18,773 nt of DNA from Zymomonas sp. (lineage in GTDB: Bacteria; Pseudomonadota; Alphaproteobacteria; Sphingomonadales; Sphingomonadaceae), in assembly GCF_020216885.1 (NCBI RefSeq), contig NZ_JAIWON010000016.1:1-18773 (forward strand). Reading direction: 5' to 3'. Below the pieces are notes generated by a model, which was not told where the DNA came from, did not search any database, and was given only the letters and a program-made list of their open reading frames with translations. How positions within the stretch are numbered: the first letter of the stretch is position 1; each line of letters opens with the position of its first letter. This document shows positions 7,801 to 15,146 of this stretch, one piece after another. The position numbers and the translations under genes are program-made.

Positions 7801-8528
7801 GAAACCGTGAAATGGCCGGATTCAACATCGGATTTGGCGGCCTCGGCCTGTGCCTTATCGGCAATAGACAGTTTTTCGAGTTTTTGGCCGCGCCATTGGA
7901 TAAGCCGTGAGGTAAAGCCGATATTGTCGGCTTCCATATCGGCCTCTACCGACCAATATTCTTGCGGTTTAAAGCCTTCTATTTCCTGTTCACGGTCAAC
8001 CACCAGCCGTAAGGCGACTGATTGCACCCGTCCGGCAGATTTGGCGCTGGGTAATTTCCGCCATAAAATTGGAGAGAGCGTGAAACCGACGAGATAATCC
8101 AAAGCCCGACGCGCCAGATAGGCATTGATTAAATCATTATCCAGTTGGCGAGGATGCGCCATAGCATCGGTAACAGCCGCTTTGGTAATAGCGTTAAAGG
8201 TCACCCGTTCGACATCATCGGGTAACAGTTTTTTAGCCTTTAACCATTCGAGAATATGCCAGCTGATCGCTTCCCCTTCGCGGTCAGGGTCAGTCGCGAG
8301 AATGAGACTGTCAGACTCTTTTACCGCGTCTTCAATGGCTTTCAGGCGGTGGGCTTTGTCAGGGTAATTTTGCCATACCATGGAAAAGCCGTTGTCGGGA
8401 TTAACAGAGCCATCCTTGGAGGGAAGATCGCGGATATGACCATAAGAGGCCAGCACCTGATAGCCCGACCCAAGATATTTTTCGATAGTTTTGGCCTTGG
8501 CCGGTGATTCGACAACAACGAGTTTCAT
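4815..8528 (-). CDS. topA: DNA topoisomerase I (TopA) with long acidic insert and Lys/Ala-rich tail
   Basis: A 1237-residue type IA topoisomerase that relaxes negative supercoils through a 5'-phosphotyrosine. In order: Toprim domain with VVESPAKAKTIEKYL (4-18) and DPDREGEA (80-87); SAGRVQSVALRLVVDRE (164-180); active-site Tyr293 in ITYMRTDG; EAIRPTD (341-347); GIGRPSTYA (471-479); one zinc ribbon with C592, C595, C613, C619; a low-complexity Ser/Asp/Ala/Asn-rich stretch (about 640-955) with no Cys or Trp; three C-terminal GR(F/Y)GPY repeats (967-972, 1025-1030, 1095-1100); and a Lys/Ala/Thr/Pro tail (1135-1237). Without the insert the length would be about 920, close to relatives. Start: ATG at 8528 is preceded by AGGAG (8533-8537) and gives the standard MKLVVVESPAK N-terminus; an ATG 24 bp upstream is less likely. 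It is the last gene of plsY-dprA-topA. Confidence 0.96.
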   Translation of the reverse strand: MKLVVVESPAKAKTIEKYLGSGYQVLASYGHIRDLPSKDGSVNPDNGFSMVWQNYPDKAHRLKAIEDAVKESDSLILATDPDREGEAISWHILEWLKAKKLLPDDVERVTFNAITKAAVTDAMAHPRQLDNDLINAYLARRALDYLVGFTLSPILWRKLPSAKSAGRVQSVALRLVVDREQEIEGFKPQEYWSVEADMEADNIGFTSRLIQWRGQKLEKLSIADKAQAEAAKSDVESGHFTVSNVETKPVSRNPQPPFTTSTLQQEAARKLGFAASHTMRLAQSLYEEGLITYMRTDGVQMDESAIAAARKTITQRYDGGFVPDKPRQYQVKAKNAQEAHEAIRPTDFSRDKAASGDHARLYELIWKRALASQMASAKLERTTVDLTDGTGQNVLRVTGQVVLFSGFLTLYEESADDNANDRDGKEGRARLPLLRAGDAPLKKEVRADQHFTQPPPRYSEASLVKKMEDLGIGRPSTYASVIQLLKDRAYVTLERNRFIPSEAGRLLTAFLERFFERYVSYDFTAGLEDSLDEISGGRADWQNILDAFWHDFRPKTAEVMEQQPSAITAELDKFLEAWLFPDKGDGHDPRECPSCHTGRLALKGGRFGAFIACSNYPECKYTRGFGQGEDGVDDNEPVLLGYMPENADHSDDDSYSDASNQTEDLTAKTTLSDKDDLSSNAASAADLPFDPDEPLSSTGEATSPKSSLTDDKTVSSGNNGDSSAHGASAAAATSDEVDADNQAGIRNQALSGKNNADHAAISDNKANNSSGAILAAQKGGSTDDKATASDHDGHIGSGADSTRQDADNAPLSHRNGDIAAAYTGSSTDHNARHAVLSNHKEAADSADSADSVDSADSNAFSHDRNSNDASVSSDDAPVSSDDASVSKSDAKIDSNAVSTGHDVGHAIASDNSHSDNVAHLASMPSSATSSVKVALEEDNDTATSKADAQAKEEEDSRKARAVTRRTGRFGPYIQLGEGKSAKRVSVPRDVNPREVDFSLASRLLALPREIGLHPESGKIIIAGTGRYGPYLNCDGKYARLSSTEELLDIDIDRAVVKLAEAAQNKGRTGATLSREPLKVLGDSPVTEKPVQLMNGRYGPYVTDGETNASLPKDTTPESLTFEEALALLEARAKMPKKKKTKKAAAKKSTAKKTPTKKAAPKKATPKTATKKSTTTDSTASEDGSAPPEKAPAKKAVAKKTVVKKTTSKSTATKASPKKTATKKTVSKKAPSKDEVAK
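5871..5933 (-). repeat. Three tandem 21-bp repeats inside topA
   Basis: Three copies of a 21-bp unit (plus strand AGAGACAGAGGCATCGTCAGA) lie at 5871-5891, 5892-5912 and 5913-5933, differing at single bases. Being a multiple of three, the array keeps the reading frame and encodes about residues 866-886 of TopA as heptads of the type VSSDDAS/P. It is part of the low-complexity insert and is the kind of array that can gain or lose copies without a frameshift. Confidence 0.9.
5958..6002 (-). repeat. Five tandem 9-bp repeats inside topA
   Basis: Five consecutive copies of a 9-bp unit (plus strand ACTATCGGC) occupy 5958-6002; the second copy has GAC in place of GGC. The array encodes TopA residues 843-857 as Ala-Asp-Ser triplets, with one Val-Asp-Ser. 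Copy-number change would keep frame. Confidence 0.9.
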
Positions 8529-8582
8529 GATACTCCTGACCATTCCGCGCAATTTACGGCGGAGAGTGAGCCTTTTTTTTCG

Positions 8583-8618
8583 TTATCAAAGGGGAAAATC
8601 CCTTTGAAAAAATGATAA
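8583..8618. repeat. Nested inverted repeat in the dprA-topA gap
   Basis: Within the 151 bp between dprA and topA, CAAAGGG (8587-8593) pairs with CCCTTTG (8600-8606) around a 6-base loop. An outer arm TTATCA (8583-8588) is matched by TGATAA (8613-8618), sharing bases with the inner stem. In the topA direction (minus) the hairpin is followed by ATAACGAAAAAAAA rather than a U-tract, so it is not a textbook terminator. It lies about 55-90 bp upstream of the topA start and could be part of the topA leader. Function is unknown. Confidence 0.5.
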
Positions 8619-8679
8619 ACAGACAAGGGTTGATCTATTCTGTATTCGCGGGGCAGAGTTGAAAGCAACAAAAAATCAT

Positions 8680-9837
8680 TCAAAAAAGCAGACTTACCCG
8701 TCCACCTGCATGACTTTCGAGCCGTCCAGCAAGCTCCATTTCCAATAAGATGGTTTGGATTATCGCATTTTCTAGCCCCGATTGCCGGATAAGTTCATTT
8801 ACCCCGACAGGGGCTGAACCGATCAGACTTTGGATAGTTTCACGGTCTTTTGATCCGACCTCGGTAAGAGAGGGAGAAGAACGATAGGCAATCTGGCCAT
8901 TTTCCAAGCCAGAAAAATGCGGTTCGAGAGGGCTTTTTTCGGTGGGTTCTTCAAAAAGGGCGGCCATGACAGAAACCGCTTCGATAATCTGATCGCTATT
9001 TTGGATCAATGTCGCCCCTTCCCTGATAAGCTGGTTACAGCCTTGGCTGCGCGCATCCATCGGAAAACCCGGAATGGCCATGACTTCCCGCCCGATTTCT
9101 GTCGCCAATTTCGCGGTAATTAAGGAACCGGATTTAGGAGAGGCCTCGACCACCAAAACGCCAAGGGCAATTCCAGCGATAATCCGGTTGCGGGCTGGAA
9201 AATGGCGGGCTTTCGGTTCGGTTTTGGGCGGCATTTCACTGACCACCAAACCTTTTTCTGAAATAGCCTGCTGCAATTCTTTGTTTTCGGGTGGGTAAAA
9301 ACTATCGAGACCCCCCGCAATAACCGCAAGCGTTTTATCTATCCCCGCCCCTTGATGCGCGGCGGTATCAATGCCGCGTGCCAGACCGGAGATAACCGGA
9401 TAGCCTTTTTTCGCCAATTCTTGTCCGAGATCATAGGCAAAACGACAAGCCGCAGCCGAGGCATTCCGCGCCCCTACCATCGCAATACTGGGTTTTTGCA
9501 ATAAGCGCGGATTCCCTTTTACCAAGAGAACTGGAGGGGCATTATCCAATTGATCGAGAAGCGGTGGATAATAAGGCGTATGGCGAAAAATATAACGCGC
9601 GCCTAAGGTTTTGACTTGCTCGATTTCTTCATTGACCGTTTTTTCAGAGGCGATTTTGGGCGCTTGGCCGCCGCCCCTTTTAGCCAGAAGCGGCACGGCT
9701 TTTAGTGCTTCTTGGGGTGACGAATATCGGGTTATCAATCGGTTATAGGTTACAGCCCCGATACGAGGCGTTCGGATAAGCCGTAAAGAGGCGCGGTAAT
9801 CTTCCTCTGTCATAGACGGGAAGCGAGATGAGGTCAT
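8680..9837 (-). CDS. dprA: DprA/Smf, DNA-processing protein (RecA loader on ssDNA)
   Basis: A 385-residue DprA/Smf protein, which binds incoming single-stranded DNA in the cytoplasm and loads RecA during transformation; it is also kept in bacteria not known to be competent. The Rossmann-like core spans about 115-280: AMVGARNAS (119-127), SGLARGIDTAAH (150-161), FPARNRIIAG (213-222), GSLITAKLA (237-245) and PGFPMDARSQGCNQLI (256-271). An N-terminal helix-hairpin-like region (11-50, LIRTPRIGAVTYNRLI) and a C-terminal winged-helix-like region (332-384) flank it, the three-part layout of Gram-negative DprA. The ATG at 9837 has AAGG close by; the in-frame ATG eight codons on is possible. It sits 49 bp after plsY and 151 bp before topA, on the same strand. 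Confidence 0.95.
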   Translation of the reverse strand: MTSSRFPSMTEEDYRASLRLIRTPRIGAVTYNRLITRYSSPQEALKAVPLLAKRGGGQAPKIASEKTVNEEIEQVKTLGARYIFRHTPYYPPLLDQLDNAPPVLLVKGNPRLLQKPSIAMVGARNASAAACRFAYDLGQELAKKGYPVISGLARGIDTAAHQGAGIDKTLAVIAGGLDSFYPPENKELQQAISEKGLVVSEMPPKTEPKARHFPARNRIIAGIALGVLVVEASPKSGSLITAKLATEIGREVMAIPGFPMDARSQGCNQLIREGATLIQNSDQIIEAVSVMAALFEEPTEKSPLEPHFSGLENGQIAYRSSPSLTEVGSKDRETIQSLIGSAPVGVNELIRQSGLENAIIQTILLEMELAGRLESHAGGRVSLLF

Positions 9838-9886
9838 GACCTTGGCCTGTTATGGAATGAAGGCGTGTCGCCTTTGAATGAGGGCT

Positions 9887-10525
9887 TTATTGCGGGTCGC
9901 CGATACGGCTTTCCTGCCCTGATAACAGTCTTTTGATATTACCGCGATGTCGCCACAATAATAAAATCGTCATACCGGAGAAAAGCGCCATATAGACCTG
10001 ATGAATTTCGTGAGACGCAGGCATAAACATGACCGAAATTGTGGCGGCAATCGCGCCAACCATGCCGCCGACCGAGGAATAACGGCTAATTTTAGCCGAT
10101 AGAAGCCATGCAACAGCAAAAACTACGCCCGCGACCCACCAAGCGGCAAAGGAAACACCAAGCATGGTCGCGACCCCTTTCCCACCACGAAAGCCAAGCC
10201 AGACCGGATAGCAATGGCCGATAAAGGCCGCCGCCCCTGCAATCAATGTGAGATCAGGGGCGCATCCGGTTTTTTGATAGAGGTGATAGGAAAAACCATG
10301 AGCGAGAAGAACGGCCAAAGCGCCTTTGCCGATGTCAAAAAACAAGGTCAGAGCCGCCAAATCTTTCCGTCCCGTTCTGAGAACATTGGTGGCACCGATA
10401 TTCCCTGAACCGACCTGCCGGACATCAACAGAACCGAAAAGACGAGCTAAAATCAGGCCAAAAGGCACCGATCCCAACAGATAGCCCATCGTAAAAATCA
10501 GAACTGCAATCATCTCTAGCGACAT
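9887..10525 (-). CDS. plsY: PlsY, acyl-phosphate:glycerol-3-phosphate acyltransferase
   Basis: A 212-residue integral membrane enzyme that transfers an acyl group from acyl-phosphate to glycerol-3-phosphate, the first step in making phosphatidic acid. Its three cytoplasmic motifs are visible: GSGNIGATNV (39-48), GHCYPVWLGFRGGKGVAT (103-120, with the conserved His, Gly and Lys), and WRHRGNIKRLLSGQE (191-205). About five hydrophobic helices surround them. I chose the ATG at 10525 because AAAGG stands 8 bases ahead of it; the in-frame ATG at 10543 would add six residues but has a poorly spaced GGA. It is first in the plsY-dprA-topA unit. A weak promoter-like pair (TTGCTT, 17 bp, TTTAAA on the minus strand, near 10569-10597) lies upstream but is not convincing alone. 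Confidence 0.95.
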   Translation of the reverse strand: MSLEMIAVLIFTMGYLLGSVPFGLILARLFGSVDVRQVGSGNIGATNVLRTGRKDLAALTLFFDIGKGALAVLLAHGFSYHLYQKTGCAPDLTLIAGAAAFIGHCYPVWLGFRGGKGVATMLGVSFAAWWVAGVVFAVAWLLSAKISRYSSVGGMVGAIAATISVMFMPASHEIHQVYMALFSGMTILLLWRHRGNIKRLLSGQESRIGDPQ

Positions 10526-10722
10526 GGATTCTGCCTTTATCATTCCAAATATGCTTCAAAATGGAAGCTTTAAAGCGGAATGAAAAAGGGAAAGCAAGGT
10601 CAATGATTTTTAAGAGAGACGGCAGTCACGCCATAAAAGGAAAAGAAATTTCAATTTTTGAGTAATGAAAATTTTTAAAACAATTCAGAAGAGACATATT
10701 TTGTGGTCTGGCGGTAGTATTT

Positions 10723-10735
10723 TTCAAAATTTGAA
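10723..10735. promoter_or_regulatory. Operator-like inverted repeat in the divergent plsY/MFS region
   Basis: TTCAAA-A-TTTGAA, a perfect inverted repeat with one central base, lies 83 bp before the exporter ATG in the 293-bp divergent region 10526-10818. That region is A+T-rich, has no gene that I can see and no clear sigma-70 pair, and must hold the promoters of both plsY and the exporter. The repeat could bind a dimeric regulator, but short A+T palindromes arise easily by chance, and no regulator gene is adjacent. Confidence 0.25.
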
Positions 10736-10818
10736 GACATAGACGGTCTGATAAAAAATATACGCCTTGTTTCATTTCTTATTTGAAGCAGAATACGTCG
10801 AGCCTTGATGGATATTTT

Positions 10819-12231
10819 ATGATGCCAGACGACCCAAAAAACGGCCAAACGAATTCTTCTGATCTTGAGGGGATGACCCGACAGAACAGAAATCAGGCGA
10901 TGGGTGCCATATCGGTTTCTGTGGCGATGGCCATTCTTGATACCGCTATTGTCAACACCGCTTTACCTTCAATCGCGCGTGACCTTGGCACCGGACATTC
11001 GGATTCTGTCTGGATTATTACCGCCTATCAAATGTCGATGGTGGCTGCCATGCTACCTTTTGCGGCCTATGGCGACTTAAAAGGCCATCGAAAAGTGTTT
11101 TTGACTGGCCTTGCTGTGTTTATTCTGGCCTCTTTGGCCTGTGGACTATCGCCGTCTTTTCTGGGTTTGGTAGCCGCGCGTTTTGTGCAAGGCATTGGGG
11201 CTGCGGCGATTATGTCGGCCAATACGGCTTTGGTACGTCAAATATATCCTGCCCATATGTTGGGAAGAGGGCTTGGCCTAAATGCCCTTGTTATGGCGGT
11301 TAGCTTTGCCGCGGGCCCGCCAATGGCTTCAATTATTTTGTCTTTCACCTCGTGGCATTGGTTGTTTTTAATCAATGTTCCCGTCTGTATTTTAGCCTTT
11401 TTCCTGTCATGGCAAAAATTACCGAAAGAAAATAAAGGTAAGAGCCAGAAATTTGATATTATTCCGGCAGTTATCTGTGCCAGTCTATTTGCGTTATGGG
11501 TGCATGGTTTGGGACAGCTTGCCCATGGTTCTATGACTGCCCTTCCGATTATAGAAGAAGTCGTCGCCCTTCTTTTAGGCATATTCCTTGTCAGGCGGCA
11601 GTCTTCCCATGCAAGGCCATTATTGGCAGTTGATCTGTTTCGTATTTCCTTTTTCTCTTTATCAGCGATAACGGCTTTTTTAGCTTTCATTGTACAGGGT
11701 ATGGTTTTTGTGGCGATGCCCTTTCTGTTGCAAGGCAAGCTCGGCTTTGATGTTATTATGACCGGATTTTTGATCGCCCCTTGGCCTTTGGCGGGTGCCT
11801 TTCTTGCACCGATTGCCGGACGTTTGTCCGATCGATATCCAGCGGGCATCTTAGGAGGGATTGGTCTTGCTCTTTTAGGTGTTGGTATTGGTTTTATTTC
11901 TATTTTACCGCCACATACGAAACCCTTTATCGCGATGATGATGATGGCATGGTCTGGCGGTGGATTCGGTTTTTTCCTGTCCCCCAATCAACGCGCCTTG
12001 ATGAGTAGCGCCCCGCCAAGCCGGAGCGGTGCCGCCAGCGGCGTTTTAGGGCTATCCCGAATTTTAGGACAGACAACGGGCGCGACTTTGGTTGCCTTTT
12101 GCCTTTATCTTTCAACTGATCACGGTGCAGAAATCGCGTTGCGGATCGGTATTTTTATTGCCTTTTTGGCCTGTATGGTCAGTTTGTCGCGTTTGCTAAA
12201 GAAGCCGATTTTAAGAAAAAACCGCTCTTAG
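10819..12231 (+). CDS. MFS transporter, DHA2-type (14-helix) drug exporter family
   Basis: A 470-residue inner-membrane protein of the major facilitator superfamily, probably proton-driven export of small molecules. Features: LDTAIVNTALPSIARDLG in helix 1 (40-57, the motif D1 of EmrB/QacA-type exporters), motif A GDLKGHRKV (85-93) and its second-half echo GRLSDRYPAG, and a helix-5 antiporter-like segment with GPP (about 152-173). I count about 14 hydrophobic helices, which supports DHA2 over the 12-helix DHA1. I chose the ATG at 10819; the frame extends to a TTG at 10783 without a ribosome site, and an ATG at 10873 is also possible. The substrate cannot be told from sequence. No periplasmic adaptor or outer-membrane partner is beside it, so it may act alone. 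murI follows after 24 bp. Confidence 0.85.
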   Translation: MMPDDPKNGQTNSSDLEGMTRQNRNQAMGAISVSVAMAILDTAIVNTALPSIARDLGTGHSDSVWIITAYQMSMVAAMLPFAAYGDLKGHRKVFLTGLAVFILASLACGLSPSFLGLVAARFVQGIGAAAIMSANTALVRQIYPAHMLGRGLGLNALVMAVSFAAGPPMASIILSFTSWHWLFLINVPVCILAFFLSWQKLPKENKGKSQKFDIIPAVICASLFALWVHGLGQLAHGSMTALPIIEEVVALLLGIFLVRRQSSHARPLLAVDLFRISFFSLSAITAFLAFIVQGMVFVAMPFLLQGKLGFDVIMTGFLIAPWPLAGAFLAPIAGRLSDRYPAGILGGIGLALLGVGIGFISILPPHTKPFIAMMMMAWSGGGFGFFLSPNQRALMSSAPPSRSGAASGVLGLSRILGQTTGATLVAFCLYLSTDHGAEIALRIGIFIAFLACMVSLSRLLKKPILRKNRS

Positions 12232-12255
12232 TGAGGCTCTATTCAAGGATAAAGA

Positions 12256-13086
12256 ATGTCCTATCCTGTGTTGTTTTTTGATTCCGGTGTGGGCGGGTTA
12301 TCGGTTTTGGCCGCCGTCAAAAAGACTTTGCCGGAAGCGCCCATCCTTTATGTCGCGGATAATGGCGGTTTTCCTTATGGCACCAAAAGTGAAGAAGAGA
12401 TTGCGACCCGTGTGCCAGCTTTATTGGGGCGGTTAGTCGAAAGATATGATCCGTCCTTGTTAGTGATTGCCTGTAATACCGCCTCGACTATCGCCCTGCC
12501 CTTTATTCGGTCGGCTTTACAAATTCCGGTTGTCGGCACGGTGCCTGCAATCAAACCGGCGGCAAAATTATCAAAAAGCCATGTCTTTGGCGTGTTGGGG
12601 ACAGAAGCGACCATTCGTCAGCCCTATGTCGATCATCTGTCAGAAGAATTTGCCAGCGATTGCACCGTGATACGGCAGGGATCTGCCAATCTGGTAACCT
12701 TAGCCGAGGCCAAATTACGGGGCGAAAAAAGCGATCTTGCCCTTTATCGTGAGGAATTAGACCGTCTGTTACAGCAGCCCAACGGTGACCAGATAGATGT
12801 CGTTGTTTTAGCTTGCACCCATTTTCCCTTGGTCAAAGAAGAATTAGAAGCCGTTGCGCCGCGTCCCCTGTTATTTATTGATGGTAGCGAAGGCATAGCG
12901 AGAAGAGCCAGATATTTGGCCGATCAATTAGCGAGTAAATGCGAATTAAAATCATTATGGCCGGTAAAGGCATATGAAAAAGCATCACCGCAAGGCCAGT
13001 TGCTTTATACATCACCGACTGAAATTCTTGCCCCTTTCAGGGAAAATATTAAGAAACGAGGATTAAACGAAATTGTCTTTCTCTGA
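12256..13086 (+). CDS. murI: Glutamate racemase
   Basis: A 276-residue glutamate racemase that converts L-glutamate to D-glutamate for peptidoglycan, without cofactor, by two opposed cysteines. Both are present: Cys73 in IACNTAST and Cys187 in LACTHFPL. The N-terminal [10 protein letters not shown] (9-18), ADNGGFPYG (34-42), [10 protein letters not shown] (93-102) and GTEATIRQ (115-122) match the family. The ATG at 12256 has AAGGA seven bases ahead. It lies 24 bp after the exporter gene and so is likely co-transcribed with it, although the two functions have no obvious link. The 134 bp after it is T-rich with no GC-rich stem. Confidence 0.95.
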   Translation: MSYPVLFFDSGVGGLSVLAAVKKTLPEAPILYVADNGGFPYGTKSEEEIATRVPALLGRLVERYDPSLLVIACNTASTIALPFIRSALQIPVVGTVPAIKPAAKLSKSHVFGVLGTEATIRQPYVDHLSEEFASDCTVIRQGSANLVTLAEAKLRGEKSDLALYREELDRLLQQPNGDQIDVVVLACTHFPLVKEELEAVAPRPLLFIDGSEGIARRARYLADQLASKCELKSLWPVKAYEKASPQGQLLYTSPTEILAPFRENIKKRGLNEIVFL

Positions 13087-13206
13087 AATCGACCAGATTA
13101 TTTTGTTTTTTTCGTTTTTTCCCTAGTCTGATCTTTAAGACAGGGTTAAAAGCAGGATTATATCTTCCTTCTTATAGTCAGGCTGTCAAACAAGCCTCTT
13201 TCGTCA

Positions 13207-13212
13207 AAAGGA
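13207..13212 (+). promoter_or_regulatory. Ribosome binding site that fixes the hemA TTG start
   Basis: AAAGGA lies 8 bases before the TTG at 13221, the expected spacing, and there is no ATG in frame at a better place. It supports TTG as the real initiation codon of hemA. Confidence 0.7.
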
Positions 13213-13220
13213 TTCATCCT

Positions 13221-14435
13221 TTGGATTACAAACATATTTTTAGCCAAGCGATTGAGCGCCTGCATAAAGAAGGCCGCTATCGTGTATTTATCGATATTTT
13301 GCGGAATAAAGGCCATTTCCCCAATGCCCGTTGTTTCGCCGGTCATAATGGCCCAACCCCGATTACGGTTTGGTGTTCCAATGATTATTTGTCGATGGGG
13401 CAAAATCCCGAAGTCATTTCGGCGATGGAAGAAGCCCTGAATAATGTGGGTGCAGGATCAGGCGGCACCCGCAATATCAGCGGCACCACCCATTATCATA
13501 GCGAATTGGAAGCCGAGTTAGCGGAATGGCATGGCAAAGAAGCCGCCCTTACCTTTACGTCTGGTTTTGTGTCCAATGAAGCGACCTTGTCCACGATTGC
13601 CAAGGTTTTACCCGGTTGCGTCATCTTTTCCGATGAATTGAACCATGCTTCCATGATCGCTGGTATCCGTAATTCACGTTGTGAAAAGCGGATTTATCGG
13701 CATAATGATCTTGCCCATCTGGAAGAATTGCTGGCGGCTGAAAATCCAGATCTGCCGAAGCTGATCGCTTTTGAAAGCGTTTATTCCATGGAAGGCGATA
13801 TTGCTCCTATTGCGGCAATTTGTGACCTTGCCGACAAATATAATGCCATTACCTATCTTGATGAAGTGCATGCTGTCGGTATGTATGGCCCGCGTGGTGC
13901 CGGTATTGCCGATCGTGAAGGCTTGGCCGATCGCCTGACGATCATTGAAGGCACCTTGGCAAAAGCTATTGGTGTCATGGGCGGTTATATCGCTGCCGAT
14001 CAGTTGATCGTAGATGTCATCCGTTCCTATGCGCCTGGCTTTATCTTCTCCACTTCGCTTGCACCGGTATTGGCCGCAGGCGCTTTGGCCAGCATTCGCC
14101 ATTTGAAGATATCTTCTAAAGAACGGGAAGCCCAGCAGAAGCATGCTGCTTTGTTAAAGCAGATGTTTAAGGAGGCTGGCTTGCCGGTTATGGCAACGAC
14201 GACCCATATCGTCCCGTTATTTGTCGGTGATGCGGTCAAGACCAAGCGTATTTCGGATATTTTGCTGAATGAATATGGCGCTTATGTCCAGCCGATCAAT
14301 TTCCCGACCGTCCCACGTGGCACTGAAAGACTGCGCTTTACCCCCGGCCCGACCCATAATGAAGCGATGCTGCGTGAATTAACTGACTCTTTGGTCGCGA
14401 TTTGGCATCGCCTTGATATGCGTTTTGCTGCATAA
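13221..14435 (+). CDS. hemA: 5-aminolevulinate synthase (ALAS)
   Basis: A 404-residue PLP enzyme that condenses glycine with succinyl-CoA to 5-aminolevulinate, the first step of haem synthesis by the C4 (Shemin) route typical of alphaproteobacteria. Visible: N-terminus [32 protein letters not shown] (51-60), the Gly-rich [13 protein letters not shown] (77-89), His142 in [18 protein letters not shown] (214-223) with the PLP aspartate Asp214, and the PLP lysine Lys248 in [13 protein letters not shown]. This motif set separates ALAS from the related KBL and BioF enzymes. Initiation is at TTG, supported by an AAAGGA eight bases upstream and by the family's usual N-terminus. It is monocistronic in appearance, with a strong terminator 37 bp downstream. 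Confidence 0.96.
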   Translation: MDYKHIFSQAIERLHKEGRYRVFIDILRNKGHFPNARCFAGHNGPTPITVWCSNDYLSMGQNPEVISAMEEALNNVGAGSGGTRNISGTTHYHSELEAELAEWHGKEAALTFTSGFVSNEATLSTIAKVLPGCVIFSDELNHASMIAGIRNSRCEKRIYRHNDLAHLEELLAAENPDLPKLIAFESVYSMEGDIAPIAAICDLADKYNAITYLDEVHAVGMYGPRGAGIADREGLADRLTIIEGTLAKAIGVMGGYIAADQLIVDVIRSYAPGFIFSTSLAPVLAAGALASIRHLKISSKEREAQQKHAALLKQMFKEAGLPVMATTTHIVPLFVGDAVKTKRISDILLNEYGAYVQPINFPTVPRGTERLRFTPGPTHNEAMLRELTDSLVAIWHRLDMRFAA

Positions 14436-14471
14436 TTTATTATTTTATTTTAATTTTTGTTAAATAATGAT

Positions 14472-14508
14472 AAAAACCGACCTGTTTTTGCTCTCAGGTC
14501 GGTTTTTT
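14472..14508 (+). terminator. Intrinsic terminator after hemA
   Basis: AAAAACCGACCTG (14472-14484) pairs with CAGGTCGGTTTTT (14495-14507) around a 10-base loop, and the arm runs into a T6 tract. This is a textbook Rho-independent terminator on the plus strand, and the A-run on the other side may let it work in reverse. Confidence 0.92.
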
Positions 14509-14653
14509 CTGCTTTTGATTAGAGCAAATGGTTTTCATTCCTGATTGAAATGCTTAAGAACAAAGGCGCTTTAAGGCCTGAAAGGGCTTGCTTTCTGGAA
14601 TTTTATCTTGCTGGATAAAAAAACAGACAAGGTTTGACTTGGGGAAAATTTAG

Positions 14654-15127
14654 GTGACCTCTGCTGTGCCATCAAATACGAAAAAAAAGCTGGTGATTGC
14701 TTCTGATCACGCAGCATTTGAGTTGAAATCAACCTTGATTACTTGGCTGAAAGAGCTTGGTCATGAGGTCGAAGACCTTGGCCCTCATGAAAACCATTCA
14801 GTCGATTATCCCGATTACGGTTATAAGCTGGCTGTCGCGATCGCGGAAAAAACCGCTGATTTCGGTATTGCTTTATGTGGCTCGGGAATCGGTATCTCGA
14901 TCGCTGTCAACCGCCATCCGGCTGCCCGTTGCGCTTTGATTACGGATAACCTTACTGCCCGTTTGGCAAGAGAACATAACAATGCCAATGTGATCGCTAT
15001 GGGTGCGAGATTGATCGGCATTGAAACCGCTAAGGATTGTATTTCAGCTTTCCTTGCAACGCCGTTTGGAGGTGAACGTCATGTTCGCCGCATCGATAAA
15101 CTTTCGAATCCTCAGTTCAATATCTAG
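14654..15127 (+). CDS. rpiB: Ribose-5-phosphate isomerase B
   Basis: A 157-residue RpiB/LacAB-family isomerase that interconverts ribose-5-phosphate and ribulose-5-phosphate in the pentose phosphate pathway. Motifs: IASDHAAFELK (15-25), the VDYPDYG loop (50-56), catalytic Cys75 in CGSGIGISIAVNR (75-87), AREHNNANV (105-113) with a conserved His108, and the basic ERHVRRIDKL (141-150) that binds phosphate. Translation appears to start at GTG 14654, with GGGG nine bases upstream; another GTG lies four codons on. It lies 164 bp after the hemA terminator and 19 bp before glyA, so it probably heads the rpiB-glyA-nrdR-trmJ unit. I saw no clear promoter in 14509-14653. Confidence 0.94.
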   Translation: MTSAVPSNTKKKLVIASDHAAFELKSTLITWLKELGHEVEDLGPHENHSVDYPDYGYKLAVAIAEKTADFGIALCGSGIGISIAVNRHPAARCALITDNLTARLAREHNNANVIAMGARLIGIETAKDCISAFLATPFGGERHVRRIDKLSNPQFNI

Positions 15128-15146
15128 TTTAAGGGCTTAATCCTCT

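Noticed and set aside
11238..11987. 249-codon minus-strand frame opposite the exporter gene
   Set aside because: The plus-strand MFS protein is clear. This frame is full of Lys, Pro and Ile without domain character.
13101..13120. T-rich run after murI as a terminator
   Set aside because: The runs of T are not preceded by a GC-rich stem; the only pairing (CAGATTA with TAGTCTG) encloses the T-run and is weak.
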